NCBI GenBank assembly: GCA_964371615.1
Contig: CAYJMS010000003.1
Location: 1 to 64,000, forward strand
Source of the DNA: SpSt-333 sp964371615
GTDB taxonomy: Bacteria > Bacteroidota > Ignavibacteria > UBA10030 > UBA8401
Reading direction: 5' to 3'
DNA: 64,000 nt
Every line of letters starts with the position of its first letter. Position 1 is the stretch's first letter. A program made the position numbers and the translations under genes. Below are positions 42,045 through 50,339 of this stretch, piece after piece. Under the pieces are notes generated by a model. The model searched no databases, was not told the origin of the DNA, and saw only the letters and a program-made list of their open reading frames with translations.

Positions 42045-43369
42045 GAGTTCACCCGTGGTTGTAATGTGCCGAATAATGTTTGTGCGTTTACCCGATCGAT
42101 CTTCACCGTGCGATAGTCGCCGATGCGCGCATCTTCGCGAGGAAACAAAGTCTTTTTATTGGTGTCGGTCCGGCCAAGCAGATCGTCGGAAGAACGGGAA
42201 CTGTCCCGTTCAATCAGTACTTCCACTTCCCGGCCGATAAGGGATTGATTGATATTAACGGAAATGCCGCCCTGCAGCTCTATTATCTCACTCAATCGTT
42301 CCACTTTCAGTTCTTCCGCAACATCGTCCCCCATCTCCCATGCTTTTGTGTTTTCGCGGGGCGAATACTTGAACATGTAAGCGCCGTCGTACTGCACCTG
42401 TTTCATGACCTCAAGCGTCATGCGATGGTCCGCATCGGTTTCAGTCGGAAACCCGGAAATGATGTCGGTGGAAAAACTGACTCCCGGCATGGTGCGCCGG
42501 ATCTTCTCCATCAAACCGAGATACTGTTCGATGGTGTACGTCCGGTTCATCAATTTCAATATACGGTTCGAACCGGATTGTACCGGCAGATGGACGTACT
42601 TACAGATGTTGCTGTGCGATGCCATCGTAGCAATCAGTTTATCGCTCATATCCTGCGGATGAGAGGTGGTGTACCGCACCCGCATCGACCGGTCGACTTC
42701 CGCTACGCGGGAAAGAAGATCGGGAAAGTCGTACACACCGTCGTGGTACGAGTTCACATTCTGTCCGAGCAGCGTCACTTCCTTGAATCCCTGCGCACTC
42801 AATTTGTGCACTTCCTCAACGACGCTCTTCAAACTCCGGCTCCGTTCCCTGCCGCGGGTAAACGGAACAACACAAAACGTACAGAACTTATCGCATCCCC
42901 GCATAACAGAGATCCAGGCGCTGATCCCCTCCGTTCGAAGCGGGGTAATATCGTCATAATTTTCCACCCGGGAGAGTTTTACCGCAATGCCGCGCTGACC
43001 GCCGTAGGCATCTTCCACCAATTTCGGCAGTTTCCGGTATTCATCCGGGCCGATAACGAGATCGACAAGATTATTTTTTTCCACCAGTGTTGTCCGCAGC
43101 CGTTCCGCCATGCAGCCAAGCACGCCGATCAACACTTCGGGATTACGCTTTTTATATTCCTTGAGCTCCGATACCCGTTGATGAGCCCGTTGCTCTGCAT
43201 TATCCCTTACACTGCAAGTATTTACAAGGATCAGATCCGCAACGGATGCATCGCCGGTCGGAGTGAATCCCACTCCGTTCAAAACGCTCAAAACGACCTC
43301 GGTATCTGCCACATTCATCTGGCAGCCGTAGGTTTCTATGTATACATTTTTGTTTTTCTTCAAAATCAT
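42041..43369 (-). CDS. miaB: tRNA-2-methylthio-N6-dimethylallyladenosine synthase (MiaB)
   Basis: The protein has 442 residues from ATG 43369 (an ATG three codons upstream is possible). The N-terminal UPF0004 domain has the cysteines of YGCQMN, NTCSVRD and LGCMAE for the second 4Fe-4S cluster. The radical-SAM motif CDKFCTFC is near 155-162, and a C-terminal TRAM domain begins near IGREVEVLIE. It methylthiolates i6A37 of tRNA. It is the first gene of a minus-strand run, with the next gene overlapping by four bases. Confidence 0.95.
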   Translation of the reverse strand: MILKKNKNVYIETYGCQMNVADTEVVLSVLNGVGFTPTGDASVADLILVNTCSVRDNAEQRAHQRVSELKEYKKRNPEVLIGVLGCMAERLRTTLVEKNNLVDLVIGPDEYRKLPKLVEDAYGGQRGIAVKLSRVENYDDITPLRTEGISAWISVMRGCDKFCTFCVVPFTRGRERSRSLKSVVEEVHKLSAQGFKEVTLLGQNVNSYHDGVYDFPDLLSRVAEVDRSMRVRYTTSHPQDMSDKLIATMASHSNICKYVHLPVQSGSNRILKLMNRTYTIEQYLGLMEKIRRTMPGVSFSTDIISGFPTETDADHRMTLEVMKQVQYDGAYMFKYSPRENTKAWEMGDDVAEELKVERLSEIIELQGGISVNINQSLIGREVEVLIERDSSRSSDDLLGRTDTNKKTLFPREDARIGDYRTVKIDRVNAQTLFGTLQPRVNS

Positions 43370-43602
43370 TGCATACAAATATACCTCACTGCTGACATTT
43401 GGACAATTGATAATCCTTTCATTAATGAAAATTAATCCAAATTGATAAATTTTCGGCGATTCTCATATGGATCACATGTTGACATTTCGGCAGTCCGTCG
43501 GAAGCAGGATTGAATTCAGTGGAAAAAAACAGTATGTTGAAACACCGCAATTAAACGCAATCGATGCATAATTAAATGACCGCAATACAAGGAAAAATCA
43601 TC

Positions 43603-44589
43603 ATGAATCCGCAAAATTTTATCGCCGAAACAAGAGAAAAAGCAAAACACCTGCATAAGACAATTGTTCTTCCCGACGCCACCGATCCACGAACCATTAA
43701 GGCCGCCAGAATTTTGACCGATGAGAAGATTGCCGTACCGGTATTGATCGGCATTGAATCCGAGATCAAAGCAGTTGCCGCAAAAGAGAACGTATCTCTG
43801 CAGAATATCCTGATTATCGAACCGGAGAAATCGGAAATATATCCTGATTTCTCCAACAAATATTTTGAACTGCGAAAATCCAAAGGGATGGAATTGCCGG
43901 AGGCGCAGACAACAATGAAAAAGCCGCTCTTCTTCGGAGCGATGATGGTGCGTGAAGGGTTGGCGGACGGAAGCGTTGCCGGTTCGCTCTCGACCACCGG
44001 TGATGTTCTCCGTGCGGCGATACAGATCATCGGCATGAAGGAAGGGATCAGCATCGTGTCGAGTTTCTTTGCGATGGTATTTCCCGACCGGGTGCTGACA
44101 TTTGCCGACTGTGCCGTGGTGCCGGACCCGACAGCGGAACAGCTTGCGGATATCGCGCTGACATCGGCGGAGAATCACCGAAAAATCACCGGCGACGAAC
44201 CGCTGGTGGCGATGTTATCGTTTTCCACAAAAGGGAGCGCTGCTCATCCGCTGGTGGAGAAAGTACAAAAAGCAACGGAGATCGCGAAGAAGAAAAGTCC
44301 GGGATTAAAACTGGACGGCGAATTGCAGCTCGATGCGGCAATCGTTCCGAAGGTGGGCGCCTCCAAAGCGCCGGGAAGCGTTGTAGCGGGAACAGCAAAT
44401 GTACTGGTCTTTCCGGATTTGAACGCAGGAAATATCGGCTACAAACTTGCGCAGCGGTTGGCCGGTGCGGAAGCGATCGGTCCCGTTGTACAGGGATTGA
44501 AACGCCCGGCTTTCGACCTTTCGCGCGGCTGCAGCGTGGACGATATCGTCAGCACGACGGCGATTAATGCGGTGATAGGAGCAGTGTAG
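43603..44589 (+). CDS. pta: phosphate acetyltransferase
   Basis: The protein has 328 residues from ATG 43603, which follows AAGGAAAAATCATC; ATG 43576 would add nine residues. The pattern is the short Pta form: IVLPDATDPRTIKAARIL, GAMMVREGLADGSVAGSLSTTGDVLRAA, MLSFSTKGSA, ELQLDAAIVPKVGASKAPGS, ANVLVFPDLNAGNIGYKLAQRL. It interconverts acetyl-CoA and acetyl phosphate. No ack gene is adjacent. Confidence 0.95.
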   Translation: MNPQNFIAETREKAKHLHKTIVLPDATDPRTIKAARILTDEKIAVPVLIGIESEIKAVAAKENVSLQNILIIEPEKSEIYPDFSNKYFELRKSKGMELPEAQTTMKKPLFFGAMMVREGLADGSVAGSLSTTGDVLRAAIQIIGMKEGISIVSSFFAMVFPDRVLTFADCAVVPDPTAEQLADIALTSAENHRKITGDEPLVAMLSFSTKGSAAHPLVEKVQKATEIAKKKSPGLKLDGELQLDAAIVPKVGASKAPGSVVAGTANVLVFPDLNAGNIGYKLAQRLAGAEAIGPVVQGLKRPAFDLSRGCSVDDIVSTTAINAVIGAV

Positions 44590-44595
44590 AAAAAC

Positions 44596-44626
44596 AATTA
44601 TGAATGATGAATGATAAATGATGAAT
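44596..44626 (+). repeat. inverted-repeat arm upstream of four-helix-bundle gene
   Basis: The segment made of TGAATGATGAATGATAAATG units has an inverted counterpart at 44989-45019. Together they bracket the small gene at 44638-45003. Confidence 0.65.
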
Positions 44627-44637
44627 AAAAATACTTT

Positions 44638-45003
44638 ATGAAAAATGAAAATATCATAAAGCAAAAGAGTTTTTCATTTGCGGTAAAGATTGTTAGTACT
44701 TACAAACATCTCAGCGAGAACAAAAAAGAATATGTATTGTGCAAACAATTGCTGCGCTCGGGAACATCCATAGGAGCAAATGTTCGTGAAGCAGATAACG
44801 CCGAAAGCAAATCTGATTTTATCCATAAAATGAGTATTGCTCAAAAAGAAGCCGATGAAACATTATATTGGTTGGAATTATTAAAAGAATCAGATTATCT
44901 GTCGGAGAACGATTTTAATGATCTTGCATCTGACGCTTCCGAAATACTAAAAATACTTCGCAGCATCATATTGTCAACAAAGAAAAACATTCATCATTCA
45001 TAA
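44638..45003 (+). CDS. four-helix-bundle protein (TIGR02436 / IVP-S23 type)
   Basis: The 121-residue protein has the family pattern FAVKIVSTYKHL, LCKQLLRSGTSIGANVREADNAESKSDFIHKMSIAQKEADETLYWLELL and ASEILKILRSII. The family was first seen as the product of 23S rRNA intervening sequences; it is common as scattered single genes in Bacteroidota, and its function is not established. Here the last codons and the stop lie within an inverted repeat matching the sequence just upstream of the start, so gene and repeats form one unit. Confidence 0.9.
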   Translation: MKNENIIKQKSFSFAVKIVSTYKHLSENKKEYVLCKQLLRSGTSIGANVREADNAESKSDFIHKMSIAQKEADETLYWLELLKESDYLSENDFNDLASDASEILKILRSIILSTKKNIHHS

Positions 45004-45019
45004 TTTATCATTCATCATT
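44989..45019 (-). repeat. inverted-repeat arm at the 3' end of the four-helix-bundle gene
   Basis: It reads ATTCATCATTCATAATTTATC and TTCATCATT on the plus strand, largely the reverse complement of 44596-44626. The stop TAA (45001-45003) of the gene is inside it. Confidence 0.65.
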
Positions 45020-45034
45020 CTTCACACATCTATA

Positions 45035-45535
45035 ATGAACGCTGATTCTTGGAATAAAAGTTTAGGATTAATACCACATCCCGAGGGCGGATATTACCGC
45101 GAAATTTACCGTGCTGAGGGGATCATTGCACAGCCCAATCTTCCGATGCGGTACAGCGGAAGCAGGGCGTATGCCACAACGATCTATTATCTACTTAAAA
45201 GCGGCGATGTTTCGCATCTGCACCGCTTGAAGTCCGATGAGCAGTGGTTCCACATCGACGGCTCCGCGCTGACCATTCACTCCATCGATCCGGACGGAAT
45301 ATATTCACAGCAGCATATCGGAAAGGATCTGGAGAAGGGGGAACGTCCGCATGCCGTCGTTTCCCGCGGCTGCTGGTTCGGCGGAACGGTCGATACATCG
45401 GGATCGTTTGCGCTTGTGGGTTGTTTTGTGGCGCCGGGATTTGATTTCGATGATTTTGAACTGGCGAAGCGAGATTATTTATTACAGATGTTTCCGCAGC
45501 ACAACGCTATCATTACACGATTGGCAAAAAAATAG
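45035..45535 (+). CDS. DUF985 cupin-domain protein
   Basis: The 166-residue protein shows the DUF985 pattern: LGLIPHPEGGYYREIYR, ATTIYYLLKSGDVSHLHRLKSDEQWFHIDG (cupin metal His/Glu), VVSRGCWFGGTV and GCFVAPGFDFDDFEL. It is a small beta-barrel protein, possibly a sugar epimerase-like or metal-binding cupin; the substrate is unknown. It is convergent with the queF-like gene. Confidence 0.88.
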   Translation: MNADSWNKSLGLIPHPEGGYYREIYRAEGIIAQPNLPMRYSGSRAYATTIYYLLKSGDVSHLHRLKSDEQWFHIDGSALTIHSIDPDGIYSQQHIGKDLEKGERPHAVVSRGCWFGGTVDTSGSFALVGCFVAPGFDFDDFELAKRDYLLQMFPQHNAIITRLAKK

Positions 45536-45570
45536 ACTTCCGCGGTCCGACAGACTCCGGTAGTCGTATA

Positions 45571-45984
45571 TTACTTTTTCTTCTTCCACTCCGTTTTTAC
45601 CGTCATTGCAATTCCACCCCGCACCGCATAGTCAGCCGTGACCGAGCATCGTCGCGGTTTCACCGCAGCGACAATATCATCCAGAATCACATTCACGACA
45701 TGCTCGTAGAACGATTCCTGATCGCGAAAGGTCTGCAAATACAGTTTCAGCGATTTGGACTCGAGAATGTTTTTATCGGGAACATATTCAATATACAGTG
45801 TCGCAAAATCGGGCTGGCGATTTACCGGGCCCAATGTGGTAAATTCGTCGGTAACGAGTGTAATGACATAGTCCCGATCGGCATGGTGATTCGGAAACAC
45901 TTCCAACTTCTTTTGCGCCGATGCATTCTTCCCGAGAAGCGATATCGACGAAAGGTCTTTTTTTCGTGTGAGTTTGTTTGCCAT
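45571..45984 (-). CDS. queF: QueF-like protein lacking the catalytic cysteine
   Basis: The protein has 137 residues from ATG 45984. It aligns with unimodular QueF (preQ0 reductase of queuosine synthesis): EFTTLGPVNRQPDFATLYIEYVPDKN, ESKSLKLYLQTFRDQESFYEHV and VRGGIAM. In QueF the segment is FTSLCP.TGQPDF with the Cys that forms the thioimide with preQ0. Here position 52 is Gly (codon GGC) while the Asp (59) is kept. It may be inactive as a reductase or do something else. The ATG lies next to the aldo/keto reductase stop, so the two are cotranscribed. Confidence 0.85.
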   Translation of the reverse strand: MANKLTRKKDLSSISLLGKNASAQKKLEVFPNHHADRDYVITLVTDEFTTLGPVNRQPDFATLYIEYVPDKNILESKSLKLYLQTFRDQESFYEHVVNVILDDIVAAVKPRRCSVTADYAVRGGIAMTVKTEWKKKK

Positions 45985-45985
45985 G

Positions 45986-47020
45986 TTATCGGATGTCCCT
46001 GTGATTATTGATTGCATCATGCGTGCCGGAGTAGATGATATTCCGGATCGATTTCGCCGTCAGGAAACTGTACGGGAATCCCATTTCGACCGCGCTGACG
46101 TCATCCAGCCGTTTCAATTGATCGTCGGAGAGCGATATTTTCAAACATCCGAGATTGTCGGTGATCTGCGAAACTTTTGTTCCTCCAATGATCGGGATAA
46201 TATTTCCGTTCTGGTTCCGCAGCCATGCCAGCGCAACCTGCGCCGGCGACGCGCCGATCTCTTTTGCCACACTCACGACTACGTCAGCGATACGCAAATT
46301 CTTTTCACTCAAGCGGCTGCTTCCCTCTTTGATTCTCGTCTTGTCCGGTGAGGTGCCGGAAAATTTTCCCGTCAGTACACCCGCACCGAGCGGAGACCAG
46401 GCAAGCACCGCCATATCGAATGCACGGGACAGCGGAAGCAGTTCCCGTTCAACCGTCCGTTCCACCAGGCTGTATTCGATTTGCAGACCGACAAACTGCG
46501 TCCATCCCCGCAGCTCCGCGATGGTGTTCATCTGTGAAACGATCCACGCCGGCGTATCGGAGATGCCGATGTAGAGAATTTTTCCCTGCCGCACCGCATC
46601 ATCCAATGCCCTCAGCACTTCGTCGACCGGCGTGGTGTAATCCCACGCATGGAGCCAGTACACGTCGATGTAATCGGTTTTCAAGCGCTTCAGACTGTGA
46701 TTGAGCGACTGCATCATGTTCTTGCGGTGGTTGCCGCTCCAGTTGGGATCGTTGTCCTTCATTTTCAGCGTGAACTTGGTTGCCAGCACGATGCTTTCCC
46801 GGTCGTGCGCGATCAGTTCACCGACGATTTTTTCGGAACTCCCTTCGGTGTACCGGTTCGCCGTGTCGATAAAATTCCCTCCCGCAACGCGGTATGCTTC
46901 GTACATTTTTTTGCTTTCGTCGAACGAAGCGCCCCATCCCCATTCTTCACCGAATGTCATTGTACCAAGCGAAAGTTCCGAAACGCGGAGGCCTGATTTA
47001 CCGAGAAGTTTGTAGTTCAT
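45986..47020 (-). CDS. aldo/keto reductase
   Basis: This 344-residue AKR has FIDTANRYTEGSSEKIVGE (catalytic Asp and Tyr), VLATKF (Lys) and YIDVYWLHAWD (His), plus GLQIEYSLVERTVERELLPL and the NADPH-binding IPIIGGTKVSQITDNL. It reduces an aldehyde or ketone using NADPH; the substrate is unknown. It directly precedes the queF-like gene (one base between stop and ATG). Confidence 0.92.
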   Translation of the reverse strand: MNYKLLGKSGLRVSELSLGTMTFGEEWGWGASFDESKKMYEAYRVAGGNFIDTANRYTEGSSEKIVGELIAHDRESIVLATKFTLKMKDNDPNWSGNHRKNMMQSLNHSLKRLKTDYIDVYWLHAWDYTTPVDEVLRALDDAVRQGKILYIGISDTPAWIVSQMNTIAELRGWTQFVGLQIEYSLVERTVERELLPLSRAFDMAVLAWSPLGAGVLTGKFSGTSPDKTRIKEGSSRLSEKNLRIADVVVSVAKEIGASPAQVALAWLRNQNGNIIPIIGGTKVSQITDNLGCLKISLSDDQLKRLDDVSAVEMGFPYSFLTAKSIRNIIYSGTHDAINNHRDIR

Positions 47021-47025
47021 GGTGA

Positions 47026-47075
47026 TTGGTAATTAGTAATTAGTAATTAGTAATTTGGAATTGGGAATTAGGTAT
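47026..47075. repeat. short tandem AT-rich repeat
   Basis: TAATTAGTAATTAGTAATTAG followed by degenerate units lies directly upstream of the aldo/keto reductase gene. It is of the same kind as 40133, 55262 and 59401. Confidence 0.6.
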
Positions 47076-47091
47076 TACATTAACAATAGTG

Positions 47092-47982
47092 CTACTGTTT
47101 ATTGCGTAACCTACTGGTCGAAAGAAAATCGCGAAATTGGTTCTTTGTTGCAATGACGTCGTTGTGTGATAATTCCGTGTGAATAAATGTCACTCTATTT
47201 GTTCTGAGATCGCTTTGCGTTACGACGGTATCTTCGAACATCCGGTACGGAATCTTCCAGCCGTCGAGATCGCCCATCAGGTTCTCCGATTCATTTTTGG
47301 TCCCGCCGTCGTTTGTGTAGATGTTAATGAACCGGCCGTTGAAGCGATCGATCCAATATGAATATTTCTCCGTATGACCATACAGCGCATCAAACAGGAT
47401 CACGTCGGAAATGTTGGGCGTCAATCCACCCCGCATTAAACAGAATGCGATAACCCGGTATGCGCCGCTGTGTCCCGCAAGAATGATATTGCCGACGGTG
47501 CCGGAGGATATCGTTTTTAGTCTCTTCAAATACTTCAATACGTCTGCAACGAGATTCTTCAGCCCATCCTTCTCCTCCATCCGACCGCCGTATGAATCCG
47601 GCGCGTCTTTTGGTCCCTCGGGAAAAACAAAGACGGCGTTCTTCCCCGACTCGGTGAATTGCTCGACCAGTCGGAATTGCATGCAGGCACTGTCGATAGA
47701 ATTGTACCATCCATGAAAATAGAACACGAAATCGATCGTTTTTCGCGGAACGAATCCTTTGGGAATAAAGATCGCAACACTGCTGTCGTAATAATGCATC
47801 TCAGCCGGAAAAGTCCGGTCACCGTATGTATGTCCCGTTGCCCGTTTGGGATGCGGAAACGGGGATGAGGAAAACGACGGAACGTGCATTTCGCCGAGGT
47901 GGGTGTAGCGCTCCGAGAGGGATTGGGCGGAGACAGCGGTTGATATACCGATTATCAGAAGGAGAAATCTCGACAGTGTCAT
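47092..47982 (-). CDS. secreted alpha/beta-hydrolase-like protein
   Basis: The protein has 296 residues from ATG 47982, which begins a signal peptide (MTLSRFLLLIIGISTAVSAQ); the longer frame to 48042 is less likely. It shows DFVFYFHGWYNS (oxyanion-hole region), FVFPEGPKD, and the nucleophile elbow NIILAGHSGAYR. Late His/Asp residues (HTELSHNDV) could complete the triad. Probably a periplasmic or secreted esterase; the substrate is unknown. Confidence 0.75.
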   Translation of the reverse strand: MTLSRFLLLIIGISTAVSAQSLSERYTHLGEMHVPSFSSSPFPHPKRATGHTYGDRTFPAEMHYYDSSVAIFIPKGFVPRKTIDFVFYFHGWYNSIDSACMQFRLVEQFTESGKNAVFVFPEGPKDAPDSYGGRMEEKDGLKNLVADVLKYLKRLKTISSGTVGNIILAGHSGAYRVIAFCLMRGGLTPNISDVILFDALYGHTEKYSYWIDRFNGRFINIYTNDGGTKNESENLMGDLDGWKIPYRMFEDTVVTQSDLRTNRVTFIHTELSHNDVIATKNQFRDFLSTSRLRNKQ

Positions 47983-48118
47983 AAGGAAATCCGAATATTG
48001 TCCCAACAATCTACGAAAAGGAAAGTGAAAAATCCCATGCAAGATATGGAACGGCCAATGGTTGAGGTCAAGAAGTGCGTGGGTAATGAAATAACTTTCC
48101 GGTGGGAAAAATAGCGGA

Positions 48119-49237
48119 TTATTGCGCCTTTCGTGATTTCACCAATTGTTCCATCACCTCCATCGTTTTTTCGGCACCGATCTGCCAGTCGAATTCCTTC
48201 GAACGCTGTAATGCGTTTGATGCAAGCCGGTCGCGCAGAGTGCCGTCACGCAGTACCAGGAGAATCTTCTCTGCCAATTTTTCACGGTCGCCATAGTCGT
48301 ACAACAATCCGGTCTCGCCGTCGATCACCGCATCGCGCAGTCCCTGCACATTGCTGGAGACTGTCGTCGTGCCGCAGGCATTCGCTTCCGTTGCGGTGAG
48401 CCCCCATCCTTCTTTTGCCGATGTATTCACCGCGACGTGCATCTTGTTCAACCATTCCACCTTCTCCTGTTCGCTTACGAATCCGGTGAATGTGACACTG
48501 CCGTTCAACCCCAGAGCGGCTGTCAATTCCATTAAGCGCGGCTTATCGTCGCCGTCTCCGACGATGACCAATCGGGCATTCGGAATTTCTTTTTTGACGA
48601 TGACAAACGCTTCAATAAGATGATCGAACGATTTATATTTTTTCAAGCGGCCGAGTGCACCGATCAGCGGCACCGGTGATTTTTCGATGCCGAGCGGCTG
48701 GAATAGTGCGTGATTGACGCCGTAATGGACGAGATGAGTTCTCTCGTTTGAAAATCCCTTTGCCAGCAATTCCGCGTGTGTGCTGGGGGAATGAACCATG
48801 AAATGGATTTTCCGGTACATCGGCAGCGACGCCAGTTCCGCAATATAGACATACGATGCCATTGGAAAGAGCGTCTCTTTAAAAACGCTCGTTCCGAGAA
48901 GATGATGAATTTCTCCCAACACCGGTTCTTTGACATACGCGGGGGTGTAGAACGGAATCTTATTAACGTCATCCACCACAAGATCGAATTTCTGATTCTT
49001 GAACGTGGTGAAATATTTTTTCATCACCACATAATTAAACAGGAATCTCCCCCCCTCGCGGATGACCGTCACACCGTTCATCTCTTCCGTCGGCTTGGCG
49101 CCGTCATAGGAGGAGCAAAAGAGCGTCACATCATGACCCATGGCCGCGATGCGCGAGTACGTTTCATGCAAATGTACTTCCGCACCGCCGGCCAGCGGAT
49201 GGGAGAGATCCTGCCAATTAAAAATGAGAATCTTCAT
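48119..49237 (-). CDS. family-4 glycosyltransferase
   Basis: This 372-residue GT-B enzyme has N-terminal HPLAGGAEVHLHETYSRIAAMGHDV (acceptor-side loop), a GALGRLKKYKSFDHLIEAF donor-domain start (about 187), VGDGDDKPRL, and the EX7E motif EGWGLTATEANACG (about 288-301). It uses a nucleotide sugar to build a cell-surface glycan. It is in the same direction as the hydrolase gene but separated by 137 bases. Confidence 0.93.
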   Translation of the reverse strand: MKILIFNWQDLSHPLAGGAEVHLHETYSRIAAMGHDVTLFCSSYDGAKPTEEMNGVTVIREGGRFLFNYVVMKKYFTTFKNQKFDLVVDDVNKIPFYTPAYVKEPVLGEIHHLLGTSVFKETLFPMASYVYIAELASLPMYRKIHFMVHSPSTHAELLAKGFSNERTHLVHYGVNHALFQPLGIEKSPVPLIGALGRLKKYKSFDHLIEAFVIVKKEIPNARLVIVGDGDDKPRLMELTAALGLNGSVTFTGFVSEQEKVEWLNKMHVAVNTSAKEGWGLTATEANACGTTTVSSNVQGLRDAVIDGETGLLYDYGDREKLAEKILLVLRDGTLRDRLASNALQRSKEFDWQIGAEKTMEVMEQLVKSRKAQ

Positions 49238-49769
49238 TGTTACATTTTTAATTTATCGACGAATAGAAAATCGGCAATATATCTTAGAAGAGGTCTCAAA
49301 AATGAAAATTTGTCACCCCGAGCGAAGACGATGGGTGACAATTCATAAAGAATCATGCCTCGACTCCCTGCCCGACAATGTCGTTCAGGCGGGCGCTCGG
49401 CATGACAATAATGAGGTATTTTTGAGACCGCTTCTTAATAATATCACGTTAATTGGTGTATGCTTAATGTCGGACAGGAATGTCCGACCTACCGTGAAAT
49501 AATATTCAAAACTGTTGTAATTGTATAATGGCTTCGCTCATAGGACAGACATTCTTGTCTGTCAAAATATTTATTAACCGCCGTCGTGAATAATTAAAAA
49601 AACACTTTTGTCGGACAAGAATGTCCGACCTACCGCGATATATATTTAAAACTGTTGTGCTTGGAAGATGGCTTTGCTCGTAGGACAGACATTCCTGTCT
49701 GTCATAATTTACTTTATCCTTCATCGGTAAAATTTAGATGGGTACTTTCGTCGGACAGGAATGTCCGAC
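49238..49769. other. intergenic stretch filled by two repeat families
   Basis: There is no gene in these 532 bases. 49285-49436 is a MITE-like repeat and 49469-49773 a REP array. Confidence 0.8.
49285..49436. repeat. MITE-like repeat, copy 3, with terminal inverted repeats
   Basis: It contains TTGTCACCCCGAGCGAAGACG, ATGGGTGACAATTC, ATCATGCCTCGAC and GCTCGGCATGACA as in the copies at 24456 and 29333, but with a different centre (CTGCCCGAC...GTTCAGGCGGGC). Its ends AAGAGGTCTCAAAAAT and ATTTTTGAGACCGCTTCTT are inverted, giving about 17-bp terminal repeats. Confidence 0.75.
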
Positions 49770-49773
49770 CTAC
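49469..49773. repeat. REP array, family 1, next to RAYT gene
   Basis: Alternating hairpins A (49469, 49610, 49750) and B (49540, 49680) lie at a constant 70-71-base period with homologous spacers. The last A hairpin overlaps the end of the RAYT gene and supplies its stop codon (CTA, 49770-49772). Confidence 0.88.
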
Positions 49774-50237
49774 TTTACAAATACCTTATTCGTATTATAC
49801 CACCAACCATGATAATGCCATGGATCCTTTGTCAATCCTCGCTTGACCGGATTGTGTAACATGTAAAACAATTTTTCTTTCAATTCAACATCATCACGGA
49901 TAATTCGGTCAAATGATTCTGCCTGCCATATACTCCCTTGACTCACACGTATGGTATTAATCTTACGGGCGCTGACTCCTTTGATCCCCCTTAAATTATC
50001 AATTAGTGAATATGGTTTTATTGGTTGCAATATCACATGAGCATGATCGTCCATAACGATTACTGCGGTGAGATCATAAAACTTTCCGTGTCCATCAACA
50101 ATATGATCTCTTACAATTACTTGTTCATCAACCGACAATTTATCAGTTACCGATCGAAATGTTATAAAATAAGTTACTCCCTCCGCCTCCCAATGAGGTA
50201 AATGTCTTTTTCGAATGTTCAAATTCGTCAAATCCAT
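49770..50237 (-). CDS. REP-associated tyrosine transposase (RAYT, Y1/HUH)
   Basis: The 155-residue protein is a Y1 HUH-type transposase with GVTYFITFR at the start, the HUH motif VIVMDDHAHVILQP (about 59-72), the helix GSIWQAESFDRIIRDDVELKEK, and the catalytic Tyr in LFYMLHNPVKRGL (about 123-135). RAYTs act in cis or trans on REP hairpins. Here the gene lies between REP hairpins at 49750-49773 and 50309-50332, and a second array of the same REP exists at 11.8-12.3 kb. The frame is intact. Confidence 0.93.
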   Translation of the reverse strand: MDLTNLNIRKRHLPHWEAEGVTYFITFRSVTDKLSVDEQVIVRDHIVDGHGKFYDLTAVIVMDDHAHVILQPIKPYSLIDNLRGIKGVSARKINTIRVSQGSIWQAESFDRIIRDDVELKEKLFYMLHNPVKRGLTKDPWHYHGWWYNTNKVFVK

Positions 50238-50308
50238 CGAAAACGGGATAATATTCTTATTTGTCGATATATTTTTTAGGTATTGTGGAAATCTTATAAA
50301 AATTAAGC

Positions 50309-50332
50309 GTCGGACAAGAATGTCCGACTTAC
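50309..50332. repeat. REP hairpin (type A) upstream of RAYT gene
   Basis: GTCGGAC-6-GTCCGAC-TTAC. It is the outer flank of the RAYT unit and lies eight bases beyond the end of the methyltransferase gene. Confidence 0.85.
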
Positions 50333-50339
50333 CATGAAA

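Noticed and set aside
42080..43435. Open frame of 451 codons on the plus strand
   Set aside because: It is antisense to miaB, which has all three Cys sets and the TRAM domain.
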